Positions 33,965 to 43,437 are shown, counted from the first letter of the stretch. The stretch: DNA of 64,000 nt from Sinorhizobium sp. 6-70 (GCF_030124375.1 NZ_JASKLS010000021.1:54001-118000); one strand, 5' to 3'. Numbers and translations: made by a program. The notes: a model not told the origin generated them from the letters alone.

Positions 33965-34828
33965 ATGATCCTTGTGACGGGAGCCTCGGGCTATGTCGGC
34001 GGGGCCGTCTTGAAGCGGCTTTCCGAAAGGGGGCATTCCGTTTCCGCGATGGTGCGCAATCTCGCCGGCGCGGCCGAGGTTCGCGCCGCCGGCGTTCCGA
34101 TACGCATCGCCAATTATGAAGACCGGGCGAGCCTCGAGCGGGCATTCGATGGGGTCGACCGGCTGGTCTTCGTCGCAAGCGATGGTGACGCCCGCGCCGT
34201 AATGCGTCAGCACGCGAACGTCATCGACGCTGCCGCCGATGCCGGGGTCGGCCACATCGTCTTTACGAGTATCGTCGATATAGATGCCGCATCGACGTTT
34301 TATTTCACGCCCGTCTATCGGGACGCCGAGCGCCGGCTCGCCGAGCGTGGGGCAGGGGCGACGCTCCTGCGCTGCAGCCTCTATGCGGATCTCATCCTCT
34401 CCAACTGGCTGCGTCCCGCCCGCGCAACGGGGGAGATCGCCCTGCCGCTTGCCGAAGCTCGCGTTGCGCCGATCTCGCGCGATGATGTGGCCGAGGCGCT
34501 GGCGAACGTGGCCGCCTCGCAAACACCCGGCGGCGGCCCCTATCACGTGACCGGACCGACGGCCTATTCCTTCGACGAGATCGCAGCGGCTGCAAGCGCC
34601 ATTTTCGGCGTGACGATGCGCTACGTCCCTTGCGCCCCGGCCGACTATCTGGCGCGCCTCTGGGCCGAGGCGTCCGACCCTTGGCCGCATGCCTTTTCGT
34701 CGTTGTGCCGATCGATTTCAGAAGGACGCTACGGAACCGTTTCTCCGGATTTCGAGCGTCTGGTCGGCAGACCCGCAGAGGACTTCGAAAGCTTTCTGCG
34801 AAAGGCAGTGCCGGGACGCCCGCTTTAA
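33965..34828 (+). CDS. NmrA-like NAD(P)-binding protein
   Basis: A 287-residue atypical SDR. The dinucleotide motif is TGASGYVGGAVLKRL at the N terminus, and the lack of an active-site YxxxK tetrad is typical of NmrA/QorB-like members. The C-terminal half holds GPYHVTGPTAYSFDEIA, common to the group. Relatives include NADPH sensors and quinone reductases. It starts 96 bases after the Cys-motif gene; a CCGCCGCA/TGCGGCGG hairpin (about 33920-33939) lies between, so I regard it as outside the YcaO operon. Its 3' end overlaps the chemotaxis-receptor remnant on the other strand. Confidence 0.85.
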   Translation: MILVTGASGYVGGAVLKRLSERGHSVSAMVRNLAGAAEVRAAGVPIRIANYEDRASLERAFDGVDRLVFVASDGDARAVMRQHANVIDAAADAGVGHIVFTSIVDIDAASTFYFTPVYRDAERRLAERGAGATLLRCSLYADLILSNWLRPARATGEIALPLAEARVAPISRDDVAEALANVAASQTPGGGPYHVTGPTAYSFDEIAAAASAIFGVTMRYVPCAPADYLARLWAEASDPWPHAFSSLCRSISEGRYGTVSPDFERLVGRPAEDFESFLRKAVPGRPL

Positions 34829-35401
34829 TGCTTGCTGCAGATACGACGTCGTTTCTCCGACAAGGGCAAGGCAGCGAACCTTCGATCCGCACCGATTCCG
34901 CCGGCGTGCGGGGCCGCCGTTTCCGCCGAGACCAATGCGGAAACCAGCGAAAAGACCATCGCGATGAGAACTGCGCTTTCCGACTGCGTGGAGCAGCACG
35001 CGCGAAAGATCGGAACTTTGCGGGAAAACCGCGAAGGCCGAGACAAAATAGAGAAGCAGATGATGAACGCTGACCAGCGCTGCATAGCCGACGATCGCGC
35101 GCCAATCGATCCAGGCGGCGCAAATCGCGAGGCTGGCGAAGAAATACATATGCATGTCGATCTGCAGCGGCGAACCGGAGAAGGCAAAGACAAGCAGGGC
35201 AACCGTGGCGGCGTGGGCCATTGCGGTTACGATCCGGGTCGTCGGCCCTGTCCTGTCCCGGATCCAGCCGACGGTTGCTGATGCCACGATGACGAGCGCG
35301 GCGCCGGCGGCAAAACGGTCGAAGCCGTCCGCGCGCATTGTCGTCGTAAGAATGATCAGTGCGACATTGATCCAAAGGAGCGCAACGATTCCCGGCGACA
35401 C
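34825..35401 (-). pseudogene. Frameshifted fragment of a methyl-accepting chemotaxis protein (sensor region)
   Basis: The first about 140 codons from 35401 encode a membrane region with five or six helices (for example HMYFFASLAICAAWIDWRA and GYAALVSVHHLLLYFVSAFA) of the kind found at the N terminus of some rhizobial chemotaxis receptors. The frame is then broken near 34980: in frame, GTCGGAAAGC gives nonsense, while removing one G restores ESAVLIAMVFSLVSALVSAET. The restored frame stops at 34825, without HAMP or signalling domain. The unshifted frame runs on to 34718 inside the neighbouring gene. It is therefore both frameshifted and truncated. Confidence 0.6.
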
Positions 35402-35984
35402 CCTTTGGCGAATTTTTCGAGAGCGCTCATTTTGAACCTTCCTGCGAGCAGGTCATGGAAAGGCCTGCGTTGAGAACGAGGGCAAAGCGCTGCTTTGCTT
35501 AGCGGACGTTCCCCGCGCCGTCCGTGATCATCCTGGCGGATCGCCATGACCGGTATTTCCCGTTTCCCTCTATTACAAGTTGTCCAAAGGACAAGAACAT
35601 GCCGCAAAATCAAAATGCTACAGCGACCTTTCGGCGTCCGACAAGACGCGCGGCGCTGTAGAGGTTGTGCAATGAAGCGTTTCCCCGCCTGCAACTTTAC
35701 GCGCCCAGAATTTGCCAAAATCATTGATTTAGCGTTAAGCGGCTAAAGATGAGTGCAAGGTGTTTCTCGCGTTGCGCCAGTCATGTTCGCGAACGATTCT
35801 TCCGAGTTGGGTTCGCTCTACATGGAGAAAGCCGTGACGATTACGCGAGTCGATGCCGCGAAGGGGTGCTGCGTCCAAAGGGCACAGTAACGCACTGCGT
35901 AACTTCCGAATGCAGCAGTGCGCCCCTCGCGCATTCTTGAACGCACAAGTGACGCACAACGCCGCCGGCGGCCTGGCGGCGCAC
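35402..35984. other. Gene-poor interval
   Basis: 583 bases between the chemotaxis-receptor remnant and the EF-hand protein gene. Open frames in it are short and without ribosome sites or recognisable families. It may contain decayed sequence or promoters; I see no repeat or RNA gene. Confidence 0.5.
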
Positions 35985-36341
35985 CTACTGAAGATTGCCG
36001 TCGCCGCTGCGGTCGGCGGCCTTGAAGTCGGCCATGACCCTGTTCAGGAACTCGTTTTGCGTGAGCTTGCCGTCGCGGTTGGCGTCAGTGGCGGCAAACT
36101 GCTGCGTGTTCAGAATTTGGCCCACTTCTTCGGAGCGCAGGCCGCCGTCCTTGTTCTTGTCCAGACTCACGAAGGCCGAGGTCATGAAGGCCTGGTATTC
36201 GGATTGGTCGACCGCGCCATTCCTGTTACGGTCGAGCCGATCCATTTGGCCCTGGTTCATGGCCGCTGGTTGACCCTGCGCCGCGACTGCGATGGCCTGG
36301 GAAAATGCGAATGTCGCCAATAGGACTATTCTTTTCATCAT
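35985..36341 (-). CDS. Secreted EF-hand calcium-binding protein
   Basis: A 118-residue protein with a signal peptide (about residues 1-21, cleaving after AVA). Four calcium-binding loops can be read: DRNRNGAVDQSE, DKNKDGGLRSEE, DANRDGKLTQNE and a last one, DRSGDGNLQ, which is cut short by the stop. Such calmodulin-like periplasmic proteins are common in rhizobia; their targets are mostly unknown. Two adjacent ATG codons (36341 and 36338) could start it. The upstream lipoprotein gene on the same strand ends 13 bases before it. Confidence 0.85.
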   Translation of the reverse strand: MMKRIVLLATFAFSQAIAVAAQGQPAAMNQGQMDRLDRNRNGAVDQSEYQAFMTSAFVSLDKNKDGGLRSEEVGQILNTQQFAATDANRDGKLTQNEFLNRVMADFKAADRSGDGNLQ

Positions 36342-36354
36342 CCCGCCCTTCGCA

Positions 36355-36594
36355 TCAATAGCAGGTCAAGGCATTGCCGCCCGCAGCACCCAGTGTGGCC
36401 CCGCTGCCAACGGCCCAAAGCTGGCCGGTGCCCGAGCCAATGGTCGCGCCGATCACGCCGCCGACGACGGCGCCGCCGACCGTGCCGGCGATGCAGCCGA
36501 ACTCGCCGGCGCGCGTGCTGGAGGTCGTCGCGGATTGGCAGCTGGATATAGCCATGCCGCCTGCGAGAATGAAAATTACCGTGAGCTTGTTCAT
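36355..36594 (-). CDS. Small glycine-zipper lipoprotein
   Basis: A 79-residue protein with a lipoprotein signal; the lipobox is ISSC with Cys at residue 19. The mature part has a glycine zipper, GTVGGAVVGGVIGATIGSGTG, of the kind found in outer-membrane stress lipoproteins (OsmB/SlyB-like). An unusually good ribosome site (GGAGGAAAAA) precedes the ATG at 36594. It lies 13 bases upstream of the EF-hand gene, so the two secreted proteins are probably one transcript. Precise role unknown. Confidence 0.82.
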   Translation of the reverse strand: MNKLTVIFILAGGMAISSCQSATTSSTRAGEFGCIAGTVGGAVVGGVIGATIGSGTGQLWAVGSGATLGAAGGNALTCY

Positions 36595-36884
36595 TTTTTC
36601 CTCCAAGTATATCCGCGCGAGTGCAATAAAGATCGGCGGATGCGCCATTTTCTGGCGCCGGATGGAAATAAGCTTCTGAATATGCATCTCGAATAACGAG
36701 AAGCTCTTCTGCTCGGTCAGAAGCATATCGCTGACCAGACACACAAACCGTCGCTAAAGACGTCCTCGGTCGCGTCCAAATATTACTGCCGCACCAAGGC
36801 GGTGACAATTGTCGGGGCCCATTCCGCTCGTCAAATATTACGACAAGTTGTATCGGTTTGTGGGCAGCCTGACCGTTTTGTCCT

Positions 36885-37559
36885 CTATTCCGATGTGATC
36901 AGGCCGGCGAGAACGGCCTTGGCGACGGCCTGAAAGCGATTGTGGGCACCGAACTTGCGGATGATCCCGGATTCCAGCGTGAGGGCCGCGGTCAGATCCA
37001 TGTCCATCAGCCCGGCGATGCGGGACGCGGGATAACCTTCGGCCATGAAGCCAAGGCAATCGGACTCGATCGGCGACAGGTGGACATGCTCCGCTGCGGT
37101 CGGATCGTCTTCGCCCTCCACCGATCTGGCTTCGAGCAGTTCGGCGATCCTCTGCATCTGGCGACGCAGGATCGATTGCTGGGCAGCAAGCTCGCGGCGA
37201 CGCGCCTGCAACGCTGCATCGAACAATTCGTCCGCCTGCGTCTGGCTTTCGGCCCGATCGAGTGTCTCCATCAGTTCCTGGATCGCGGCGATCGGCATGT
37301 CGATCTCACGGCAGGCATTGATTACCGCCATGCGGCGGATATGGTCCTCGCCATAAACGCGCATCGGCCCCATGCGGGCGGCGGTGAGCAGGCCTTTCTC
37401 TTCGTAGAAATGCAGCGTCCGGTGCGTCACGCCGAAAACCTCCGCCATCTCGGCGATGGCGAGTCGGTCGTCCGGACCATGGTAGGGTAAGGGCAGTTGA
37501 GGCAGGAAGCCGAAAGCGTCGTCCTTGGCGCCTGCTTGTTTCCAGGATTCTTGCGACAT
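36885..37559 (-). CDS. MerR-family regulator with a C-terminal LuxR-type helix-turn-helix
   Basis: A 224-residue regulator. The MerR winged helix lies about 32-100 (LAIAEMAEVFGVTHRTLHFYEEKGLL, then MRVYGEDHIRRM) and is followed by a coiled-coil helix. Instead of a ligand domain the C terminus (about 160-222) reads LSPIESDCLGFMAEGYPASRIAG and IIRKFGAHNRFQAVAKAVLAGLI, the pattern of LuxR/GerE DNA-binding domains. Two DNA-binding domains in one short chain is uncommon. No effector cysteines are obvious. The ATG at 37559 follows the last position where similarity begins. Targets unknown; the secreted-protein pair downstream is about 290 bases away. Confidence 0.8.
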   Translation of the reverse strand: MSQESWKQAGAKDDAFGFLPQLPLPYHGPDDRLAIAEMAEVFGVTHRTLHFYEEKGLLTAARMGPMRVYGEDHIRRMAVINACREIDMPIAAIQELMETLDRAESQTQADELFDAALQARRRELAAQQSILRRQMQRIAELLEARSVEGEDDPTAAEHVHLSPIESDCLGFMAEGYPASRIAGLMDMDLTAALTLESGIIRKFGAHNRFQAVAKAVLAGLITSE

Positions 37560-37927
37560 TTCCAATGTCCCCCATTCAAGCGTCTGGAAGGCGTCGCAAC
37601 CGGCCGGCTTCCGCCGGAGACTGTCTTCTCCAGCCAAGCGTCCGGCCGGTCGCCGACCTCGACACCTGCTGCTCGTGGGACACATCCGTGCGCAAGGCAC
37701 GGCTACCGCTGACCAATGTGCATGACTGCGACGAAAACCTGACGCCGCAGGTCCGTTAGCTGGAGCCTCGTCACGCGTTCCCCCGAACGCGCGGTGCTCC
37801 AGTGAGCAACCCGGCATGAAATCCAACGCACGTACTCACGGTAAGTGCGAATCACGCAAATGAACAGTCCTTAATATTGCTGGGAAAAACGCGGCCGCGG
37901 ACGCAGTGCCCGACAGCGCGGCGTGCA
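37560..37927. other. Intergenic region upstream of the MerR/LuxR hybrid gene
   Basis: 368 bases. It must carry the regulator's promoter and the end of the winged-helix regulator gene's transcript. No repeat, RNA gene or convincing small gene was seen. Confidence 0.5.
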
Positions 37928-39031
37928 TCAATGGCCGATCACCTTGAGCGGGCTGTTGGCGGAAATGATGAAGAGCGGCTCGTCGCCCCTGAGCGGACCG
38001 AGCTTCTGCTGACAATCCCAGGCCTTCTGGAAGCTGTCGCGTGTCAGCAGCCGGCGGTAGCGCGCCGTTGCCGTCATGCATTCCATAAGCGTGCTCTGGA
38101 TCCTCTCCGCCGCGGCATGCGTGTAGATCTCGCCGTCGAGCGCAAAAAGCTGCGCGGCAAGCGACATACTTTCGAAGAGAATGTCCGGCTCGCTCGTCAG
38201 CCGTTCCGCGGTGATGAAGTCGCGCCGGAGCGGGATGCCTACACCGTCATGCGAGAGCGTGATGCGGATGCCTACCGCGGGTGCGTCGTACCACGCGAGA
38301 TCGATCGAGAAAGCCAGAGCCTGATTGCTGGAGGCGCGCGCGCCTGCGTTCTCGACCGCGCTCGCCTTGGCGAGCGTCTTGTGGCGAAGCGCCGCCTCGT
38401 GCAGGGCCTTTGCGAATTGCCTGGTGCCCTTATGCTCGGGGCCGGACACGCTGACGCTGACGGACGGCAGGCCGCGGATGGCAGCCATGGGGCCTTGGAC
38501 GAGCTTTGCCTCCGCGTCGATATCCAGCGTCATTTCGGGCGAGGGCAGGGGGGCGAAGAGGAGCAGCGGCAACACGCTGAGTACAGCCCAGGGAGAAGAA
38601 AAGGGGGCCGGCTGCCAGGGGGCGCGGCGCCGGGACGACGACCGGCCGCCGCTCTTTTCCTGTTGGACCGAGGCCGCGCCGGCGACATGCACGCGGCGGT
38701 ACTCCGGTACATAGGTTCCCTTCGGAATGATGATCTGCCACTTCTCGCTGGCGCCGTCGGTGTCGTAGAAGGTCTTGAGCAGCTTGCGCAACTTGCCCGC
38801 GTGGACGCGGACGAGGGGGTCCCCGTCGGCATTGAAGCTCTGGTCGCGGCCGAAGACGTCGACGCCGATCGAATATCCCTTGAGCTGGGCCCCTTCGCCG
38901 ATCATTTCCTTTTCGACAACATAGGCGAGGAAAGCGCGCAACCTTTCCGACCGCCGAAAGCTGCGGCTGTCGAGAACCCGGCGGAGCGCCAGCCGGATCG
39001 TCTCGTCGCAGGGCCTTTCGGCTGGCGTCAT
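37928..39031 (-). CDS. Membrane-anchored winged-helix regulator, alphaproteobacterial type
   Basis: A 367-residue protein. The N-terminal about 115 residues (SRSFRRSERLRAFLAYVVE, LKGYSIGVDVFGRD, DGDPLVRVHAGKLRKLL, IPKGTYVPEY) match the winged-helix domain that starts many rhizobial TPR or adenylate-cyclase-like regulators. A single hydrophobic segment follows at about 143-163, leaving a C-terminal domain of about 200 residues outside the cytoplasm. This resembles CadC-style one-component membrane regulators. The signal and target genes are not known. It is monocistronic. Confidence 0.75.
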   Translation of the reverse strand: MTPAERPCDETIRLALRRVLDSRSFRRSERLRAFLAYVVEKEMIGEGAQLKGYSIGVDVFGRDQSFNADGDPLVRVHAGKLRKLLKTFYDTDGASEKWQIIIPKGTYVPEYRRVHVAGAASVQQEKSGGRSSSRRRAPWQPAPFSSPWAVLSVLPLLLFAPLPSPEMTLDIDAEAKLVQGPMAAIRGLPSVSVSVSGPEHKGTRQFAKALHEAALRHKTLAKASAVENAGARASSNQALAFSIDLAWYDAPAVGIRITLSHDGVGIPLRRDFITAERLTSEPDILFESMSLAAQLFALDGEIYTHAAAERIQSTLMECMTATARYRRLLTRDSFQKAWDCQQKLGPLRGDEPLFIISANSPLKVIGH

Positions 39032-39252
39032 CGATGTTGCTCCAAAGTTGTGGGCGGTATGCCGGAACAGAGACCGTAGGACTTAAGTCTGATTCGGAGC
39101 TTAGGCCCAAAAATGGCGGTTGTCAGGTTCGATGACGATTAATTGCATTTTTCTGAAATACGCGACTCAGGCCTGCGACGGGACCGCTCTCCAGCCGCGT
39201 GTGACGGGAGAGCTCGCGAGGGCGAGATTGGGCAACGAGTCCGCTGCGCTTC

Positions 39253-39957
39253 TCACCCACCGTTGCGGTATTCGAGCTTCGGATACCAGTCCTTGCCGCG
39301 GCCTTCGGGAGTGGTGTCGAGAAGGGTCCACAGCGGGTCGAGGTCCGGCGCGCCGCGCGGGTCCTGGCCGGGGTCGGCCATCTTGCCGTTCATTTCGCTG
39401 CTCCAGAAGTGTCGGATGGTGCCGTCGCGGCGGGTGAATACGGTGTAGCCGGGGACGTCGGCATCCTCGGCGCTGACATAGTTGCGGGTGAAGGCACCGT
39501 CTCCGTCGGAATAGACCCTCAGTTGCGTCCAGCCGCGTTCCTTCTTCGCGGCCACCAGCCGTTCGATCGGCGAGCGGGCAACCAGGGCGAGGGCCACGCG
39601 CTGCTCTATATCCGGTACCTTGCGTTCCCATGCTCCCATCAGCGAGGTGCACATGGGGCAGGGTCTTTCGCGCTGCGGGCCGAACATGTAGCTGTAGACT
39701 ACGAGCGTGTCCTTGCCGCCGAAAAGATCGGCGAGCGTGACAGCCCCGTTTTCGCCCTCGAAACGATAGTCCTTGGTGACTTCACCGCCCGGCGGCAATT
39801 GCCGGCGCAACTCTGCCACGTGCTCGATATGGCGCCTGAGCTCGATCTCCTCCGCGAGAAGCTCGTTGCGTGCGCGTCGATAGTCGGCGCTTTCGTTCGG
39901 AAAGCTGGCGTGGTTCCTTGCCGCCACTTCCTTTGCCGGGATGAGTGTGGTCGTCAT
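39253..39957 (-). CDS. DUF899-family thioredoxin-like protein
   Basis: A 234-residue soluble protein. The core contains TLADLFGGKDTLVVYSYMFG followed by PCPMCTSLMGAW, a CPxC active-site-like pair, as in thioredoxin-fold DUF899 proteins. The last part (RDGTIRHFWSSEM and DPLWTLLDTTPEGRG) is highly typical of this family. Function is not established; the genes are often beside ArsR-type regulators. The palindrome GTTGATATCAAC lies 52 bases upstream (40009-40020) and is a possible operator. It diverges from pdxJ. Confidence 0.88.
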   Translation of the reverse strand: MTTTLIPAKEVAARNHASFPNESADYRRARNELLAEEIELRRHIEHVAELRRQLPPGGEVTKDYRFEGENGAVTLADLFGGKDTLVVYSYMFGPQRERPCPMCTSLMGAWERKVPDIEQRVALALVARSPIERLVAAKKERGWTQLRVYSDGDGAFTRNYVSAEDADVPGYTVFTRRDGTIRHFWSSEMNGKMADPGQDPRGAPDLDPLWTLLDTTPEGRGKDWYPKLEYRNGG

Positions 39958-40008
39958 GATCGCTCTCCTCTCGCTCTCTGCGATTTACCTTCATCCTGCC
40001 TGATTAAC

Positions 40009-40020
40009 GTTGATATCAAC
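40009..40020. promoter_or_regulatory. Perfect 12-base palindrome upstream of the DUF899 gene
   Basis: GTTGATATCAAC, 52 bases before the DUF899 start and 118 before pdxJ. Ten of its bases (GTTGATATCA) recur at 51529-51538, 42 bases upstream of the QorB-like gene. A regulator site is inferred. Confidence 0.45.
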
Positions 40021-40137
40021 ATAGTTTCGTCATGTCAAAAGGCGGGCGCAATCATACAAAACGGCGATTCCGGTTTTATAAAATCTGCGGTAGAACAGCG
40101 GCATGATGATGGTGCCCGCCTCTTTGAAAGTGTCGAC

Positions 40138-40890
40138 ATGCCCGCAAAACTGTCCGTGAATCTGAATGCCGTCGCGATGCTGCGCAACCGGCGCGATCTT
40201 CCCTGGCCGTCCGTTACCGGACTCGGCCGCATCGCCCTTCAGGCGGGGGCGTGCGGGCTGACCGTTCACCCGCGCCCGGACCAGCGCCATATCCGCTTCT
40301 CCGACCTCCAGCCTATCCGCGACCTGATCGACGACGAGTTTCCGCAGGCGGAATTCAACATGGAAGGCTTCCCGAACGAGGATTTTCTTCAACTGGTCGA
40401 ACGGCACGAGCCGGAGCAGGTGACGCTGGTGCCGGACGATCCGGCGCAGGCGACCTCGGACCATGGCTGGGATTTCCGCAAGAACCACAACCTGCTTGGG
40501 AATGTGGTCGGACGGCTGAAGAAAAAGGGCTTCCGCGTTTCGCTCTTCGCCGACGGCGATCCGGATCCGGAAGCGTTGAAGATCGCCAAGGAAACCGGGG
40601 CGGACCGGATCGAGCTTTATACCGGCCCCTATGGCGGCTGCTATGATGACCTCGAGAAGGCCGAGCGGATCGCCGCAGAACTCGGCCGCACCGCGGAGAT
40701 CGCCCTTGGCCTCGGGCTCGCCGTCAATGCCGGCCACGACCTCACCGTCGCCAACCTGCCGTTGCTGGCAAAATACATCCCGGCGCTCGCCGAGGTTTCG
40801 ATCGGCCATGGCCTGACAGCGGATGCGCTGGAATACGGCATGGCGGAGACGGTGCGCCGCTTCCGCAGCGCCTGCGGTGAGGCAATCTAG
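40138..40890 (+). CDS. pdxJ: Pyridoxine 5'-phosphate synthase PdxJ
   Basis: A 250-residue (beta/alpha)8 enzyme that condenses deoxyxylulose 5-phosphate with 3-amino-2-oxopropyl phosphate in vitamin B6 synthesis. Catalytic and phosphate-binding features are present: LSVNLNAVAMLRN at the start, GLTVHPRPDQRHI, NMEGFPNEDFL, QVTLVPDDP and the C-terminal VSIGHGLTADAL. Length is normal. The ATG at 40138 is the last possible before the conserved start. It follows a divergent promoter region shared with DUF899. A palindromic element lies just after its stop. Confidence 0.94.
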   Translation: MPAKLSVNLNAVAMLRNRRDLPWPSVTGLGRIALQAGACGLTVHPRPDQRHIRFSDLQPIRDLIDDEFPQAEFNMEGFPNEDFLQLVERHEPEQVTLVPDDPAQATSDHGWDFRKNHNLLGNVVGRLKKKGFRVSLFADGDPDPEALKIAKETGADRIELYTGPYGGCYDDLEKAERIAAELGRTAEIALGLGLAVNAGHDLTVANLPLLAKYIPALAEVSIGHGLTADALEYGMAETVRRFRSACGEAI

Positions 40891-41325
40891 GCCAAAAGGC
40901 GTCGCATTCGAACGAATGCGGCACCTTTACATCCCTGGCTTTACGCATGTCGTTTGCCCGAAACCGCTGCACGCTTTCGGAGCGACACGCACATGAGCCG
41001 AGCGGTAACAGGATTTTGAACAGCCGCTGCTGCGCGTTCTTTGGGCCGCGCCGAGCGGCTGCATGGCCTCCGGGCCGGAACCGCCAAAGGGAAGAAATCT
41101 CGTAGAAATTCAAGGCATTCCAGCGCCCTTTGTGCGCCTGAGTGGTCGCGACCAGCGGCGATCCGGGGCGCAGGAGCGTCGGTCGAAAAGCGGCTGCGCC
41201 GTATAAAGGGGTGCCGATTCCACAAATGTGTCCAAAAGCCGCCGTATAAGCAGCGCCGATTTTGAACACTCGAATCATGCGTACTCAATTCATTTAAGAA
41301 CACGCTCTTGTTGGGGGGCGTTGTC
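40891..41325. repeat. Intergenic region with a palindromic element (family C), pdxJ to acyltransferase
   Basis: About 435 bases. The first 105 hold a CGCATTCG-AA-CGAATGCG hairpin, then GCATGTCG ... CCGAAA/TTTCGG ... CGACACGC arms, a pattern I recall as common between rhizobial genes; only one copy is seen here. The rest has no gene I can support and should carry the acyltransferase promoter. Confidence 0.55.
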
Positions 41326-43332
41326 GTGGAATACCGTAGGGATATTGACGGCGTGCGAGCCATCGCCGTGATGTCGGTCGTATTCTGTCATGCTGGAGTT
41401 CCTGGTTTTTCCGGTGGGTTGGTTGGCGTCGACGTTTTCTTTGTCGTTTCGGGTTTCCTTATTGCCGGAATTCTCCATCGTGAGCTTGCAGCAGGGCGCT
41501 TCTCGCTGATCTCGTTCTATGAGCGGCGAGCGCGACGAATATTGCCGGCGCTTTTCTTCACGATTGCTGCCTGCTTTGTGGCGGCGGCGCTGCTGCTGCT
41601 GCCGGACATGTTCGTCGGGTTGGCACGGTCCGCGCTGGCCGCGATGTTCTTTTCGTCCAATATCTGGTTCTGGTACGCGAATGCGGACTATTACGCCCCG
41701 GATGCGGATCTGGAACCGCTGCTTCACACCTGGTCCTTGGGCGTCGAGGAGCAGTTCTACATCGTCTTTCCCCTAGTCTTGTGGTGGCTCTTCCTGTTGC
41801 CGCGACGGTCCATGGTCCGGGCATTCGCCGGCTTGTGTGTCGCATCGTTCTTGCTTTCCGTCTGGGCAAGCGGCGCTTACCCGCGGGCCAACTTCTACCT
41901 GGCGCCCACGCGGGCCTGGGAGCTTGGGCTTGGCGTGCTCCTTGCCGTCGGCGCCTTTCCGCGCTGTGACAGTGCAAGGCTTGCCCAGGCGGCATCGCTG
42001 CTCGGGCTGGGCGCAATACTGGCGGCGGTCGCGTCCTTTGATAATACAACGCTGTTGCCCGGGTTCAGCGCGGTGCTGCCCGCTTTCGGCGCCCTGGCTC
42101 TGCTATGGTCGGGCGAGCAACGGGTGACGTTCGTCGGCCGCATGCTGTCCGGTTCGATACCGGTGGCGATCGGGCTGATCTCCTATTCGCTCTATCTCTG
42201 GCACTGGCCGATCATCGTCTACTTCAAGCTGGTGGGCGGCACGATGGAAATTACGCCGCACCAGATGCTGATCGCCATTGCCGTATCACTTGCCTGCGCC
42301 TATGCGAGTTGGCGTTTCATCGAAACGCCGTTCCGCCGCCGGGCGCCGAATGGATTTACGCCCCACTTCATTCTGGCCTCTTCGTCGGCCGCCGTCTTAG
42401 TCGTCGCGGTCGTGGCGGCCACGGTGAATGTGTGGCAAGGCTTTCCGGGGCGCCTCTCGCGCGATGCGCAACTGGCCTATTCCGGCACCTTCGATATTGA
42501 CGGACAACGCGATCGCTGCGGCGGCAAGACGCCGCGGGACGGCCTTTGCCGCATCGGGGCGGACACCGGCGCAGCAAAAGGCAAGAGCAGCATCCTGCTC
42601 TGGGGGGATTCCCATGCCGGAGCAATCATGTCCGGCCTCGATGTGTTGCTCGAGAGAAGCCACAAACAGGGCGCGGTCGCATTCAAGGGCGGGTGCCCGC
42701 CTCTTCTTGGCGTGGAACGGCTGGACAAAGGGCCGGACCACGATTGCTCCGAATTCAACGCGGCGGTCATGTCGATGCTGCGAAAGGGCCGCGACTCGCC
42801 CGTGGTCGTCCTCAGTGCGCGCTGGTCACATATCGTCAATAGCGATCCCGAAAGTGAAACAAGCGGCCCGCAGGCGCAGCTCGTCCGAAAGGGTGGCGGC
42901 GAAAGCGACCCCGAGCAGGAGTATGCCCTCTTCGCGACTGCATTGCTGAAGACCGTGCGAGCGATCCGCAGCACCGGCCGAAAGGTCATCATTGTCGATG
43001 ATATTCCGGATATCGGCTGGTCCGTCCCGCGCGTTCTCGGTCTCAACCACTTTATCGATGCCGCCTTGCCGCCTGTCCCGACGCGGGCCGTGGTCGAGGC
43101 GCGTAACGCGCGCGTCAACCGGGTGCTCGAAATCGCGGACAAGGATGCAGGCGTACAGCGCGTCAGTGCCGTCCCGCTGCTGTGCAGGCCTCTTTGCATG
43201 GTCGCAAAGGACGGCATCCCGCTCTATTCAGACGAGCACCACCTTAGTGTCTTCGGTGCGACAACTGTGGTGCCGATGATGATGAAGGATGCCATAGCCA
43301 CCGTTCAAACCCCCATCAGATCAGTGAGATGA
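41326..43332 (+). CDS. OafA-type membrane acyltransferase with a C-terminal SGNH domain
   Basis: A 668-residue protein. The N-terminal half is an acyltransferase-3 domain with about ten membrane helices, starting YRRDIDGVRAIAVMSVVF and including FERRARRILPALF-like and LHTWSLGVEEQFYI motifs. The C-terminal half is a periplasmic SGNH hydrolase-like domain, with ILLWGDSHAGAIMSG and the late HHL of SDEHHLSVFGA. Such enzymes O-acetylate surface polysaccharides. I chose GTG 41326 with a GGGGGG site 7 bases upstream over TTG 41308. The target polysaccharide is not evident from the context. Confidence 0.88.
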   Translation: MEYRRDIDGVRAIAVMSVVFCHAGVPGFSGGLVGVDVFFVVSGFLIAGILHRELAAGRFSLISFYERRARRILPALFFTIAACFVAAALLLLPDMFVGLARSALAAMFFSSNIWFWYANADYYAPDADLEPLLHTWSLGVEEQFYIVFPLVLWWLFLLPRRSMVRAFAGLCVASFLLSVWASGAYPRANFYLAPTRAWELGLGVLLAVGAFPRCDSARLAQAASLLGLGAILAAVASFDNTTLLPGFSAVLPAFGALALLWSGEQRVTFVGRMLSGSIPVAIGLISYSLYLWHWPIIVYFKLVGGTMEITPHQMLIAIAVSLACAYASWRFIETPFRRRAPNGFTPHFILASSSAAVLVVAVVAATVNVWQGFPGRLSRDAQLAYSGTFDIDGQRDRCGGKTPRDGLCRIGADTGAAKGKSSILLWGDSHAGAIMSGLDVLLERSHKQGAVAFKGGCPPLLGVERLDKGPDHDCSEFNAAVMSMLRKGRDSPVVVLSARWSHIVNSDPESETSGPQAQLVRKGGGESDPEQEYALFATALLKTVRAIRSTGRKVIIVDDIPDIGWSVPRVLGLNHFIDAALPPVPTRAVVEARNARVNRVLEIADKDAGVQRVSAVPLLCRPLCMVAKDGIPLYSDEHHLSVFGATTVVPMMMKDAIATVQTPIRSVR

Positions 43333-43408
43333 TCGGCAGCGCCGCAGTCCGCCAGCGGTCGGCCTTCGCCCGCAGCGCTTGCGCTGGGTGCCGCATCCAT
43401 GCAATATC

Positions 43409-43418
43409 CATACATTGT
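43409..43418 (+). promoter_or_regulatory. Candidate MocR operator, copy 1
   Basis: CATACATTGT, 20 bases before the MocR start. The reverse complement, ACAATGTATG, occurs at 44887-44896, between the MocR gene and the DUF983 gene. Binding by the MocR protein is inferred. Confidence 0.4.
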
Positions 43419-43437
43419 GGAAAATGGGGTGTTGTCG

